Assembly (NCBI RefSeq): GCF_013410745.1
Contig: NZ_JACCFY010000001.1
Location: 3,505,371-3,569,370 of the forward strand
DNA from: Nesterenkonia xinjiangensis
GTDB lineage: Bacteria; Actinomycetota; Actinomycetes; Actinomycetales; Micrococcaceae
DNA: 64,000 nt
Reading direction: 5' to 3'
Shown here: positions 26,220-35,157 of the stretch, in pieces
Position numbering within the stretch: the stretch's first letter is position 1
Layout of the letters: the number at the start of each line of letters is the position of its first letter
Made by a program: the position numbers and the translations under genes
Notes under the pieces: model-generated
Told to the model about the DNA's origin: nothing
What the model saw: only the letters and a program-made list of their open reading frames with translations
Databases searched by the model: none

Positions 26220-27614
26220 ATGCCTCATGTCCCTCCGGCGCTGCGCCGAAGGATCCCAGGCATCGGCTGGCGCGACCGGAAGATCGCGTTCCTGGAGACC
26301 CGCGTCGACCAGCTGGCCGCTTCGCGGCAGGAGCTGCAGGACCTGCTCTCCGCGGCACGCACCTCGATCCGGGAACGGCTCCAGCAGTCCCATGCCGAGA
26401 AGGCCCGCCTCCGTGAGGAGCTGCAGGAGACCCAACGGAGGCTCGAGGCCGCGGAAGAGGACCGCGCGCGCTATCGTCGCTCCTCGTTCAAGGCGAAGCT
26501 CTCCTCCCACATCGCTGCGGTGAACACCGCGAAGTTCTCCGGCTGGCAGGCAACCTCCCCGGCGACGCAGTTGCCGTTCAAGCTGCGCAGCTACGCGCTG
26601 GCCCAGAGCCACGGGGTGAGGATCCCGACCGTCCACCGGGTGTGGGAGCGCGCCGAGGACATCCGCCTCGAGGACGACCTCGGCAGCGCTGACGGTGTCG
26701 ACCACTTCGTGCTCAAGGCCGACGGTGGTCACAGTGGGCTTGCTGTCGTGCCGCTGCGGCGGACCGCCCACGGATGGGAGACCCTGACCGGGCACCGTGC
26801 GTCGAAGGACGGCGTGCTCGAGGCCCCTGTGATGCGCCGGCTGGATCGCGCCCGGGGGCCGTTCTTCCTGGAGTCCTTCCTCCAGCCTGAGTCAGCTTCC
26901 GGGTCTGCTCCCGGGGCCGTCGCGGACGGAGTTCCCGATGCCGAGGTGCGGATCCCCGAGGACATCAAGGTCTATACCGCCTACGGAGAGATCCTCCAGG
27001 TGCTGGTGATGCGCACCCAGGGTGTGGAGATCATGGACCGGAAGTCCTTCACCCGACGGTACTTCGACGCGCAGGCCAGGTGCCTCGGAGAGGTGCTCCC
27101 CGGAGCCGCCTACGACGACACCATCACCGCGCCACGGCAGTGGGCGGATCTGATGGCCGCAGCCCGTCGACTCTCGGTCGCCGTGGGGACCCCTTTCGTG
27201 CGCGTGGACCTCTACGCCACCCAGGACGGCCCCGTGCTCGGTGAGCTCACGCCCACTCCGGGCGGCGCCCAGGAGTACCTGCTGGACCATGACCTGGCGC
27301 TCGGGGCGGCCTGGATGCGCGCCGAGGTCCGGCTCTCCCGCGACATCGCCCGCGGTCGGCCTGCGGGCACGCTGTTCGGCCCTCAGGAGTACACCTGGTG
27401 GTACCCGGAGGTCGATGCCGACGCCAGGGATTCTGCCGAGCCGCAGGGTCCCTCGACCTGGCCGCGGCTGCAGGCCGAGGCCCAAAAGCACTTCACCGCC
27501 CCGGAGGAGACCGGGCAGCGCCACACCCTGGAGGAGTCCCAGGGCTCCATCGTCGACGGCGTGCCCGCGCCGCACCAGGATGCGGCGACTCCCTCAGCCC
27601 TCAGTCCGCGCTGA
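26220..27614 (+). CDS. TupA-like ATP-grasp ligase with N-terminal coiled coil
   Basis: 464 aa. Residues about 20-85 form a coiled coil (QLAASRQELQDLLSAARTSI). Residues about 105-420 match the TupA-like ATP-grasp family: HFVLKADGGHSG, IPEDIKVYTAYGEILQVLV, then VRVDLYATQDGPVLGELTPT with the metal-binding acidic residues. tupA of alkaliphilic Bacillus is required for teichuronopeptide, a uronic acid/glutamate wall polymer. ATP-grasp enzymes join a carboxylate to an amine through an acyl-phosphate. Here it could amidate a uronic acid or attach an amino acid. GGGAAGGA precedes the ATG at 26220. The 3' end overlaps the convergent acyltransferase by 14 bases. Confidence 0.78.
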   Translation: MPHVPPALRRRIPGIGWRDRKIAFLETRVDQLAASRQELQDLLSAARTSIRERLQQSHAEKARLREELQETQRRLEAAEEDRARYRRSSFKAKLSSHIAAVNTAKFSGWQATSPATQLPFKLRSYALAQSHGVRIPTVHRVWERAEDIRLEDDLGSADGVDHFVLKADGGHSGLAVVPLRRTAHGWETLTGHRASKDGVLEAPVMRRLDRARGPFFLESFLQPESASGSAPGAVADGVPDAEVRIPEDIKVYTAYGEILQVLVMRTQGVEIMDRKSFTRRYFDAQARCLGEVLPGAAYDDTITAPRQWADLMAAARRLSVAVGTPFVRVDLYATQDGPVLGELTPTPGGAQEYLLDHDLALGAAWMRAEVRLSRDIARGRPAGTLFGPQEYTWWYPEVDADARDSAEPQGPSTWPRLQAEAQKHFTAPEETGQRHTLEESQGSIVDGVPAPHQDAATPSALSPR

Positions 27615-29760
27615 GGATCGCGTCCTCAAGCCTCTGACCGATCTCATCGGTGACGGAACGCACGAAGTTCTCCGAGAGGTGGCTGTTGTCCCGGAAAGTG
27701 ATCGCCCCGCCGAGCACGGCATGGCAGGTGACTTCGTCGCAGAGCAGATCCTCGGTCGGGACGAAGTGGAAGTTCTCCACGCCCCGGAAGACGTCTTCAG
27801 ACCGGGTCAGCCAGCGGTCACCGACCCGGGTGTCCTCCAGGTCATCATCACAGGCGGTGACGTCGTCCTCGTGCAGCGCCACACACTCAGGCAAGGTCTG
27901 CTCCTCCTGGCTCTCCTTGTTCATCCGTGGGACCTCACCGAAGACGGCCACCTCCTTGCCGGCCTCCAGCCACGCGTCGATGGGAGCGTACATCGCCCGA
28001 GCGGTGTCGGTCAGCTCGACGTCGTGCGCAGGCAGGTCGAGGTCCGTGCCCGGATCCCCGAAGGAACTGTGCATCTGGCTGGCCGCGATCACCACGGTCT
28101 CGACGTCCTCGTCCTGAGCCAGCTTCTCGACGATCTCGGCGTTGGCCCGAGCACATTCTCCGGAGTCCTCGTCGATCTCGCCGGCTCGCGGCGTGCACGC
28201 CGACCGGGTGAGCACGAGCAGACGCTTGTCGTGCTCCTGAGCGATCTCGTCGAGGGCCGGCAGCCACATGGTGGCATGGGAGTCGCCGACGACGGCGATG
28301 GTGCCCTCGGCAGCGGAGGCTCCGGCACCGAGCCAGCACTCCGGAACGCCCTCTGCGTCGGTCTCGGCCTGGCAGTCCGGGTAGGCGGGTTCGCTGTTCT
28401 GCGCGGTCACCTGCGCCGGATTCGGCATCAGTCCCAGATCGCCCTCGAGCGGATCCCCGCACTGGTCCGGGTTCGCCAGCGCGGCATACCCGTAGCAGGG
28501 GTGGTCCTCGGAGAGCTCCGTGTCCGCGAAGCCGCGCTCCACGGCGGCCACGGCGACATGCGCGGTGGAGATCACCAGGGCCATCCCGGCGGCCGCGGCC
28601 ACCAGGCTGCCCCAGGTGGGGCGCAGGAGGCGCGTACGGCGCAGCGGGGTCTCCACGTACCGGGTGCTGAAGGCGGAGAGACCGATGACAGCCAGGATGA
28701 GGAGGCCCTTGACGTACCAGCGATCGGCCTCATCGCTGAGGTAGGGCGAGAAGATCACCACCGGCCAGTGCCAGAGGTAGATCGCGTAGGACCAGTCACC
28801 CACAGCCGTGGCGGGGCGCCGTGAGAGCCACCAGTGGATGCCGGTGCCTGCCCCTCGCCCACCGCACATCAGGATCAGCACAGTTCCCACAGTGGGCAGC
28901 AGCGCGGCCCAGCCCGGGAAGGCCGTGGTCTCGGAGTAGAACCAGGCCGAGGAGAGAATCATCGCCAGGCCGAGCCATCCCAGCAGGTCGGCCAGCCGGC
29001 CGGTGAACTGGCTGGATCCCATCACCAGCGCGAGCAGCGCGCCGAGCGCGAACTCCCATATCCGGGTCGGGGTGACGAAATAGGCCTGCGCGGGGTCCTG
29101 ACCGGTGTACCAGACGGAAAAGACGAATGACGCCACGCCGAGCACGGAGAGCACAGCGATGAACGTGGTGCGGACAGCCTGAGGGGTGCGCGCGGCGCGG
29201 GCGCCGGTCACCAGCAGGGCCAGCACCAGCAGCAAGGGCCAGAGGACGTAGAACTGCTCCTCGACGGAGAGCGACCAGAAGTGCTGCACCGCCGTGGCCT
29301 GCTCGTCGAGCTTGGAGTACTCCACCGAGTCAGCGGCGAGGATCCAGTTCTGCACATAGAGGGTGGAGGCGACGATCTGGCGCAGCGTGGACTGCCACGC
29401 GGTGGAGGGCAGCACGAGCACAGCGGTGACAGCGGTGACCAGCAGCACCAGCAGACTCAGCGGCAGCAGGCGACGGATCCGGCGGGCCCAGAACTGTCCG
29501 AGCTTCACGGTGCCGGTGCGGGCCGCCTCCTTGAACAGGTGAGCGGTGATCAGATATCCGGAGATCACGAAGAACACGTCGACGCCGACATAGCCGCCCG
29601 GCAGACGTTCGGGCCAGAAGTGGTAGGCCACGACGAGCAGCACGGCAAGAGCACGCAGCCCCTGGATCTCGGGCTGGAATCGGCTCCCCCGCCGCGACCG
29701 ACCCGACATGGACGGCGTGGGGGCCGGCGTCGCCTGGGGCGTGGTGGAGGATGCGGTCAT
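27601..29760 (-). CDS. membrane O-acyltransferase with C-terminal SGNH domain (OafA-like)
   Basis: 719 aa. The N-terminal half is an acyltransferase-3 domain of about 10-11 membrane helices: IQGLRALAVLLVVAYHFWP with the catalytic-type histidine, GVDVFFVISGYLIT, HFWSLSVEEQFYVLWP and YLWHWPVV. The C-terminal half is an extracytoplasmic SGNH esterase-like domain with GDSHATMW near residue 490 and DNSHLSENF near the end. Such proteins move acetyl groups onto surface polysaccharides or peptidoglycan. This is the canonical form, unlike the two paralogues in the window. It is divergent from the 30071 gene and its tail overlaps the ATP-grasp gene. Confidence 0.88.
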   Translation of the reverse strand: MTASSTTPQATPAPTPSMSGRSRRGSRFQPEIQGLRALAVLLVVAYHFWPERLPGGYVGVDVFFVISGYLITAHLFKEAARTGTVKLGQFWARRIRRLLPLSLLVLLVTAVTAVLVLPSTAWQSTLRQIVASTLYVQNWILAADSVEYSKLDEQATAVQHFWSLSVEEQFYVLWPLLLVLALLVTGARAARTPQAVRTTFIAVLSVLGVASFVFSVWYTGQDPAQAYFVTPTRIWEFALGALLALVMGSSQFTGRLADLLGWLGLAMILSSAWFYSETTAFPGWAALLPTVGTVLILMCGGRGAGTGIHWWLSRRPATAVGDWSYAIYLWHWPVVIFSPYLSDEADRWYVKGLLILAVIGLSAFSTRYVETPLRRTRLLRPTWGSLVAAAAGMALVISTAHVAVAAVERGFADTELSEDHPCYGYAALANPDQCGDPLEGDLGLMPNPAQVTAQNSEPAYPDCQAETDAEGVPECWLGAGASAAEGTIAVVGDSHATMWLPALDEIAQEHDKRLLVLTRSACTPRAGEIDEDSGECARANAEIVEKLAQDEDVETVVIAASQMHSSFGDPGTDLDLPAHDVELTDTARAMYAPIDAWLEAGKEVAVFGEVPRMNKESQEEQTLPECVALHEDDVTACDDDLEDTRVGDRWLTRSEDVFRGVENFHFVPTEDLLCDEVTCHAVLGGAITFRDNSHLSENFVRSVTDEIGQRLEDAILSAD

Positions 29761-30070
29761 CTGCGTGGCTGTCCTGTCTCAGCGGATCTGATCTGGGAGG
29801 GATAGTGGCGGTCGGCCCGGGTCCTGGCGTCACACCGTCCCAGCGAACAGTAACCGATGCGCCGCCGCAGCAAGGATCGATCCGGCGGGTCTTCCAGCAA
29901 GTTCATGGGGACCTCCCAGTTTTCTCCGCCAACCTGCACGTCCGCCAGGTGCCGGTCCGCCTCGTCACACTGCGGCTGACGATGACGGGGGACTCACCGA
30001 CGAAGTCTCCTGACCCGATCATGGTCGGACTACAGTGGATGCCGCCACGAGACTCCAGGAGCACCCCACC
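29761..30070. promoter_or_regulatory. divergent promoter region between two acyltransferase genes
   Basis: The 310-base gap holds no convincing gene. A minus-strand TACTGT (29852-29847) would serve the 27601-29760 gene. A plus-strand TACAGT (30031-30036) followed by AGGAG (30057-30061) would serve the gene starting at 30071. No strong -35 boxes are seen. Confidence 0.35.
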
Positions 30071-32152
30071 TTGTCCACACCCCCGCCCTCTGCGCCGTCG
30101 TCGGCCGCCCACTCCCGATCCCTGGACCGCGGCGTCCCCGTCAGCCGTTTCCGGCCCGAGCTGCACGGAGTCCGTGGCGTGGCGATCCTCGGCGTGGTGC
30201 TGTTCCACATCTTCGGCGGTGGACGTGTCTCCGGCGGCATCGACATCTTCCTGGCGATCTCCGGGTTCCTGTTCACCGCGATGCTGTTGCGTGAGGCAGC
30301 CTCCCGTGGCGGGAGGATCAGCCTGGCACGGTATCTCGCCCGGCTGGCCCGGCGGATCCTGCCGCCGGCCGTCGTCGCCGTCGCGGTGACCACGATGGCC
30401 GGACTGCTGATCCTGCCCAGCACTCAGCACCACCAGATGCTCACCGAGGCACGCGCGGCGCTCCTGTACTTCGAGAACATCGAGCTGGTGGCCTCCCAAC
30501 TGGCCTATGAGGCTGCCGGCCCCGGAAGCAGCCCCTTCCAGCACTTCTGGTCGCTCTCGGTCCAGGGTCAGTTCTACCTGCTCTGGCCGATCCTGGCTGT
30601 GCTCTCCGTCCTGGTGGCCCGGGCGCTGCGCCGACCCGCGATCCAGGTCATGACGGTGTGTGTCTCCCTGGTGCTCATCGCCTCCCTGGCCTACGCACTG
30701 CTGATGCAGCAGCAGCACCAGGAGGCCGCCTATCTGATGACCCGCACCCGGATGTGGGAGCTGGCCTTCGGCGGGCTGCTGGCTCTGCTCGGCGCGCGCC
30801 TGACCCTGCCGCGTCGACTGCGCGGGGCGGCAGGATGGACCGGACTGCTGCTGATCCTCTCCTGCGGATTCGTCCTCGACGGCGCGGCGCTGTTCCCGGG
30901 ACCCTGGGCGCTCTGGCCGCTGCTCGGCCTGGCCCTGGTGCTGGCCTCCGCAGGCCCGGAGGGCGGACAGGCAGACCCCGCGACGTCGGCGACACGGCTG
31001 CTCTCCACGCGACCGTTGGCGTGGGTGGGCAACATCGCGTACGGCCTGTACCTGTGGCACTGGCCCCTGCTGATCTTCCATCTCGAGCTCTCCGGCCGTG
31101 ATCAGGTGGGCGTGCTCGACGGGATGGCCCTGGTGGCACTCTCGCTGCTGGCTGGCTGGGCCACGTTCCAGGGGATCGAACGCCGCACGGCATCCGGGGG
31201 ATCGCTGGCGCCGCGCGTTCCGCTCACTGCGGCCGCGGGATCACTGGCCATCGGCGCAGCGGTCACCACGATCGCCCTGATCGGCACGACGCTGCAGCTT
31301 CCCGAGGGCTACTCCATGGCCGGCGCAGACCGACAGCAGCACCCCGGAGCGGCCGTGACCGTCGAGGATGCCGACTCCGCCCCGGCGGGAGCGGAGATGT
31401 TCCCCGGACCCGAGCTGCTGGCCGCCGACCGGCCGCAGTACTACACCTGGGACTGCCGGCAGCCTCCCTACGGCGGCATGGACACCGCCGAGGTGCTGAT
31501 CTGTGAGGATCCGGATCCGCCGCCCGATCCCTCACGGACGGTCATGATCACCGGCGGCTCCCACGCCGGACAGTGGCACCACGCCTGGATGATGCTCTCC
31601 GACACCTATGGCTGGGAACTGATCATCGCCGACAAGTCCGGCTGCCGGCTCCAGTCGACCGAGAACGCCGCGACGAACGCCTGTGCGGCCTGGAACGAGA
31701 ACCTCATCGACGCTGTGGCCGAGCGGGAGCCCGATCTGGTGGTCACTCCCGGCACCGTCATGGACCGGGACGGCGAGTTCATCGTGGACAGCGCTCCGGA
31801 ACGTTGGGAGGAGATCGTCGACACTGGTGCCGAGCTGCTGCTGATGCGCGGCACCCCGCGCCCCTCCCAGCGGGTCGCCGACTGCCTCGCCGAGGGCGGC
31901 ACTCCGCTGGACTGCGGAGGCGACCCCGCGCAGATCGCCGAGACCGATCCGCTGGAGGTCCAGGACATGCCCCAGGGAGTGCACACCGTGGACCTGACCG
32001 AGCACATCTGTCCGGAACGGACCTGTGACGCCGTCGTCGGCAATGTGCCTGTCTGGTATGACGGCAGCCACCTGAGCACCTACTACGTGGAGACCCTCGC
32101 CCCGATCCTGGAGGACCAGCTCCAGGAGGAGATCCCGGAGCTGTTCCGCTGA
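30071..32152 (+). CDS. membrane O-acyltransferase with SGNH domain, variant subfamily
   Basis: About 693 aa. The acyltransferase-3 domain contains LHGVRGVAILGVVLFHIFGG, GIDIFLAISGFLFTAML, HFWSLSVQGQFYLLWP and YLWHWPLLIF. The C-terminal SGNH-like domain carries GGSHAGQWHHAW (about residue 494) where classical members have GDSHA, and DGSHLSTYYVE near the end. A TTG at 30071 is chosen because AGGAG lies 9 bases upstream and a TACAGT -10 precedes it. A GTG at 30035 in the same frame would add 12 residues. It is closely related to the 44022 gene. It probably O-acylates the surface polymer. Confidence 0.83.
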   Translation: MSTPPPSAPSSAAHSRSLDRGVPVSRFRPELHGVRGVAILGVVLFHIFGGGRVSGGIDIFLAISGFLFTAMLLREAASRGGRISLARYLARLARRILPPAVVAVAVTTMAGLLILPSTQHHQMLTEARAALLYFENIELVASQLAYEAAGPGSSPFQHFWSLSVQGQFYLLWPILAVLSVLVARALRRPAIQVMTVCVSLVLIASLAYALLMQQQHQEAAYLMTRTRMWELAFGGLLALLGARLTLPRRLRGAAGWTGLLLILSCGFVLDGAALFPGPWALWPLLGLALVLASAGPEGGQADPATSATRLLSTRPLAWVGNIAYGLYLWHWPLLIFHLELSGRDQVGVLDGMALVALSLLAGWATFQGIERRTASGGSLAPRVPLTAAAGSLAIGAAVTTIALIGTTLQLPEGYSMAGADRQQHPGAAVTVEDADSAPAGAEMFPGPELLAADRPQYYTWDCRQPPYGGMDTAEVLICEDPDPPPDPSRTVMITGGSHAGQWHHAWMMLSDTYGWELIIADKSGCRLQSTENAATNACAAWNENLIDAVAEREPDLVVTPGTVMDRDGEFIVDSAPERWEEIVDTGAELLLMRGTPRPSQRVADCLAEGGTPLDCGGDPAQIAETDPLEVQDMPQGVHTVDLTEHICPERTCDAVVGNVPVWYDGSHLSTYYVETLAPILEDQLQEEIPELFR

Positions 32153-32369
32153 GGGCACGGCCCGGTCATCCGCCGCCTCCGGTCGGCGCTGTGGAGGGGC
32201 TGGTGATAGTGACGTGATATAGAGTTGCTGGCGTTGCCGTGCTGTGCACGTCTGCGCTCCCTTGTCTGCCTGCGGAATCTCTTCAGGCCTGGCCCGGAGC
32301 GGGGGTGGGCCGGTCTCGCGGCTGAGGTCTCATGGTCTTGTTTCGTGTAGTTCGAGGAAAAGAGTTCTT

Positions 32370-33608
32370 GTGGTTTCGAGGGAGTTCTCGACTGTCGGTG
32401 TGATCGGTCTGGGGTATATCGGATTGCCCACGGCCGCGATTCTGGCTGACAGTGGTGTGCGGGTCATCGGCATGGATGTCTCGGCGGGCAATGTCGAGGC
32501 GATCAATGATGGTCAGGTGCCCTTCGTGGAGCCTGGTCTGCGGGAAGTCCTGCAGCGTGCGGTGGCGGCGGGGATGCTCTCTGCCTCGACCCAGACCCCG
32601 AGTGCGGATGCTTATATCGTGGCGGTGCCGACCCCGTTCACCGAGGGTCATTCTGCTGATCTGTCCTATATCGAGGCTGCTGCTGATGGGATCGCTCCGA
32701 AGCTGACCGGTGGGGAGCTGGTGATCCTGGAGTCGACCTCTCCGCCGGGGGCCACGGAGCATATGGCTGAGCGGATCTTGAAAGCTCGTCCGGATCTCTC
32801 GGCCGGGGATCTGTTGGTCGCGCACTGTCCGGAGCGGGTGCTGCCGGGACGGATCATGGTGGAGATGATCACCAATGACCGGATCGTGGGGGGTCTGACC
32901 GTTGAGGCGGCGCAGGCGGCGAAGGTCCTCTATGAGAACTTCTGCACCGGTGAGGTGCTGCTCACTGATGCCAAGACGGCGGAGATGGCGAAGCTGACCG
33001 AGAACAGCTTCCGGGATGTCAACATCGCGTTCGCCAATGAGCTCTCGGTGATCTGTGATCAGCTGGGCATCGATGTCTGGGAGCTGATCGGTCTGGCCAA
33101 TCATCATCCGCGGGTCAATATCCTTCAGCCTGGTCCTGGGGTGGGTGGGCATTGCATCGCGGTGGATCCCTGGTTCATCGTCGATGCGGCTCCGGAGGCG
33201 GCGCGGTTGATCCGTACTGCTCGGGAGACCAATGATGCCAAGCCTGAGTGGGTGCTGGGGCGGATCGAGCAGGCCTTGGAGCATCATGGTCGTGAGGCTA
33301 CGGTGGCGTTGATGGGTCTGGCGTTCAAGGCTGATATCGATGATCTGCGGGAGTCTCCTTCGCTCTCGATCGCTGAGCGTCTGGCGGAGCGTGCTCCGGA
33401 GGCGCGGATCTTGGCGGTGGAGCCTCATATCGAGGAGCTGCCGAAGTCTCTGGCGCAGGCCTCGAATGTGTCTCTGGCGGGGATTGATCAGGCGTTGGGT
33501 TCTGCGCAGGTGTTGGTGCTGCTGGTGGATCATGGGCAGTTCAAGGCCATTGATCCGGCCCGGTTGGCTGGTCATACGGTGATCGACTCCCGCGGCATCT
33601 GGCGCTGA
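32370..33608 (+). CDS. wecC: UDP-N-acetyl-D-mannosamine dehydrogenase
   Basis: 412 aa. It oxidises UDP-ManNAc to UDP-ManNAcA with two NAD+ molecules. The Rossmann motif is VGVIGLGYIGLPTAAILADSG. The active-site cysteine is in GGHCIAVDPWF, the central domain has LTENSFRDVNIAFANEL, and the UDP-binding C-terminal domain begins near VALMGLAFKADIDDLRESPS. It pairs functionally with wecB at 41526. Family relatives oxidise UDP-Glc or UDP-GlcNAc, so substrate is inferred partly from wecB. Codon use is strikingly different from neighbours (Asp 20 GAT to 3 GAC; His 10 CAT to 1 CAC). The GTG at 32370 gives the best N-terminus. About 217 bases upstream carry a TATAGAGT-like -10 and no gene. Confidence 0.87.
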   Translation: MVSREFSTVGVIGLGYIGLPTAAILADSGVRVIGMDVSAGNVEAINDGQVPFVEPGLREVLQRAVAAGMLSASTQTPSADAYIVAVPTPFTEGHSADLSYIEAAADGIAPKLTGGELVILESTSPPGATEHMAERILKARPDLSAGDLLVAHCPERVLPGRIMVEMITNDRIVGGLTVEAAQAAKVLYENFCTGEVLLTDAKTAEMAKLTENSFRDVNIAFANELSVICDQLGIDVWELIGLANHHPRVNILQPGPGVGGHCIAVDPWFIVDAAPEAARLIRTARETNDAKPEWVLGRIEQALEHHGREATVALMGLAFKADIDDLRESPSLSIAERLAERAPEARILAVEPHIEELPKSLAQASNVSLAGIDQALGSAQVLVLLVDHGQFKAIDPARLAGHTVIDSRGIWR

Positions 33609-33731
33609 TCCCCACCGCGTGCGGGGCTTCCGACACCCACCACGGCCTCGGTGCGGTCCCACCGGCCGAAGCCTGCGGCGGCACGGGCGAAATCCACCCT
33701 CCAGAGTCACCGACTGTGACACACTGGGCGG

Positions 33732-34937
33732 GTGGATTTTGACGTTCTGACCCTTTTCATCGTTCTGGCAGTCATCTTGGCCGGGACCGTCGGCTTCTTC
33801 CTGCTGCAGGGCGGCAGGAAGCTCCCCGAAGGGACCTATCCGGAGACCCGCGACGCCGACGACCACCCTGAGGGGCCGACTGGCACCGCTGTCACAGAGG
33901 CTGACACCGCGCCGCTGACCTCGGAGGAGGAGGCCGCCGTCGAGGCGGCCGAGTCCGTCGAAGCGGTCGAGGAGGCCCCTGAGACGACGGCCCCTGCGGT
34001 CGAGACCCCCGAGCCGGTGGCCGGCCGTCTGGCACGGCTGCGCGCCCGGCTGGTGAAGTCCAACAACGTCTTCGGCAAGTCGCTGCTGGCCCTGCTCTCC
34101 TCCGACTCCATCGACGAGGACGTCTGGGACGAGATCGAAGAGACCCTGCTGATGGCCGACCTCGGCACCGAGCCGACCATGGAGCTGGTCGAGCGGCTGC
34201 GCGAACGGGTCACCGTCGAAGGCTCCCGAGACCCCGAGAGGGTGCGGTCTCTGCTGCGGGAGGAGCTGACCGCGCTGGTCGACCCCTCCCTGGACCGCAG
34301 CCTCACCCTGGACGCCTCAGGGCGCCCCGCCGTCATGATGGTCGTCGGCGTCAACGGCGTCGGCAAGACCACCACGGTCGGCAAGCTCGCCCGTGTGCTC
34401 GTGGCTGAGGACAAGGACGTGATCCTCGGTGCCGCGGACACCTTCCGTGCCGCCGCGGCCGAGCAGCTCACCACCTGGGGCGCTCGGGTGGGCGTCCCCA
34501 CCGTGAAGTCCGACGTCGAAGGCGCCGACCCCGCCTCGGTGGCCTACGAGGCCGTCTCCGCAGGCATCGAGCACGAGGTCGACGTCGTCATGGTGGACAC
34601 CGCCGGCCGCCTGCAGAACAAGGCCAACCTCATGGACGAGTTGGGCAAGGTCAAACGCGTGATCGAGAAGCTCTCCGACGTGGACGAGGTGCTGCTGGTG
34701 CTCGATGCGACCACCGGGCAGAACGGCCTGAACCAGGCCAAGGTCTTCTCCGAGGTCGTGGACGTCAGCGGTATCGTGCTCACCAAGCTCGACGGCACGG
34801 CCCGCGGCGGCATCGTCGTCGCCATCCAGCGCCAGCTGGGTGTTCCGGTGAAGCTCGTCGGCCTGGGCGAGGGTCCGGACGACCTCGCACCCTTCGACGC
34901 CGAGAGCTTCGTCGACGCCCTTCTCGAGGAGCGCTGA
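33732..34937 (+). CDS. ftsY: signal recognition particle receptor FtsY
   Basis: 401 aa. It is the membrane SRP receptor GTPase that partners with Ffh. An N-terminal membrane helix (LFIVLAVILAGTVGFFLL) is followed by an acidic Glu/Ala-rich A region (to about 95), then the NG domain with VGVNGVGKTTT (about 200-210), AADTFRAAAAEQL, DTAGRLQNK and TKLDGTARGG. The GTG start at 33732 fits the membrane helix. It lies between wecC and amt. Codon use is normal for the genome, which sharpens the contrast with wecC. Confidence 0.95.
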   Translation: MDFDVLTLFIVLAVILAGTVGFFLLQGGRKLPEGTYPETRDADDHPEGPTGTAVTEADTAPLTSEEEAAVEAAESVEAVEEAPETTAPAVETPEPVAGRLARLRARLVKSNNVFGKSLLALLSSDSIDEDVWDEIEETLLMADLGTEPTMELVERLRERVTVEGSRDPERVRSLLREELTALVDPSLDRSLTLDASGRPAVMMVVGVNGVGKTTTVGKLARVLVAEDKDVILGAADTFRAAAAEQLTTWGARVGVPTVKSDVEGADPASVAYEAVSAGIEHEVDVVMVDTAGRLQNKANLMDELGKVKRVIEKLSDVDEVLLVLDATTGQNGLNQAKVFSEVVDVSGIVLTKLDGTARGGIVVAIQRQLGVPVKLVGLGEGPDDLAPFDAESFVDALLEER

Positions 34938-34990
34938 CCTCACCCCTCCCGTCCAGGCCAGGCCTCTCCGCAGTCAAGACTGCCGCGTGT

Positions 34991-35047
34991 AAGCTCCCGC
35001 TTGTCGCCCCGGATCCCAGTGATCCCGGGTGAGGAGCGGGAGTTTTT
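34991..35047 (+). terminator. bipartite terminator after ftsY
   Basis: An outer stem of 11 pairs (34991-35001 with 35035-35045, one G-U) encloses an inner 8-bp stem with one bulge. It ends in TTTTT (35043-35047). It is one of the few terminators here with a T-run. Because it precedes amt, an attenuator or small structured RNA cannot be excluded. The rest of the gap to amt shows only its ribosome binding site. Confidence 0.65.
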
Positions 35048-35157
35048 ACGTCTCTGAAACATGAGGGCGGCGTCGTCGAAACACGGACCGACAACCATGG
35101 AATCCAGCTCGCATCGGTGAAAGACATCGGTGAGTAGTTGTTTCCTTGGAGGGACAC

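Noticed and set aside
34991..35157. A nitrogen-responsive riboswitch before amt.
   Set aside because: The structure ends in a T-run close to ftsY and far from the amt start, so an ftsY terminator is the simpler reading. No known riboswitch core was recognised.
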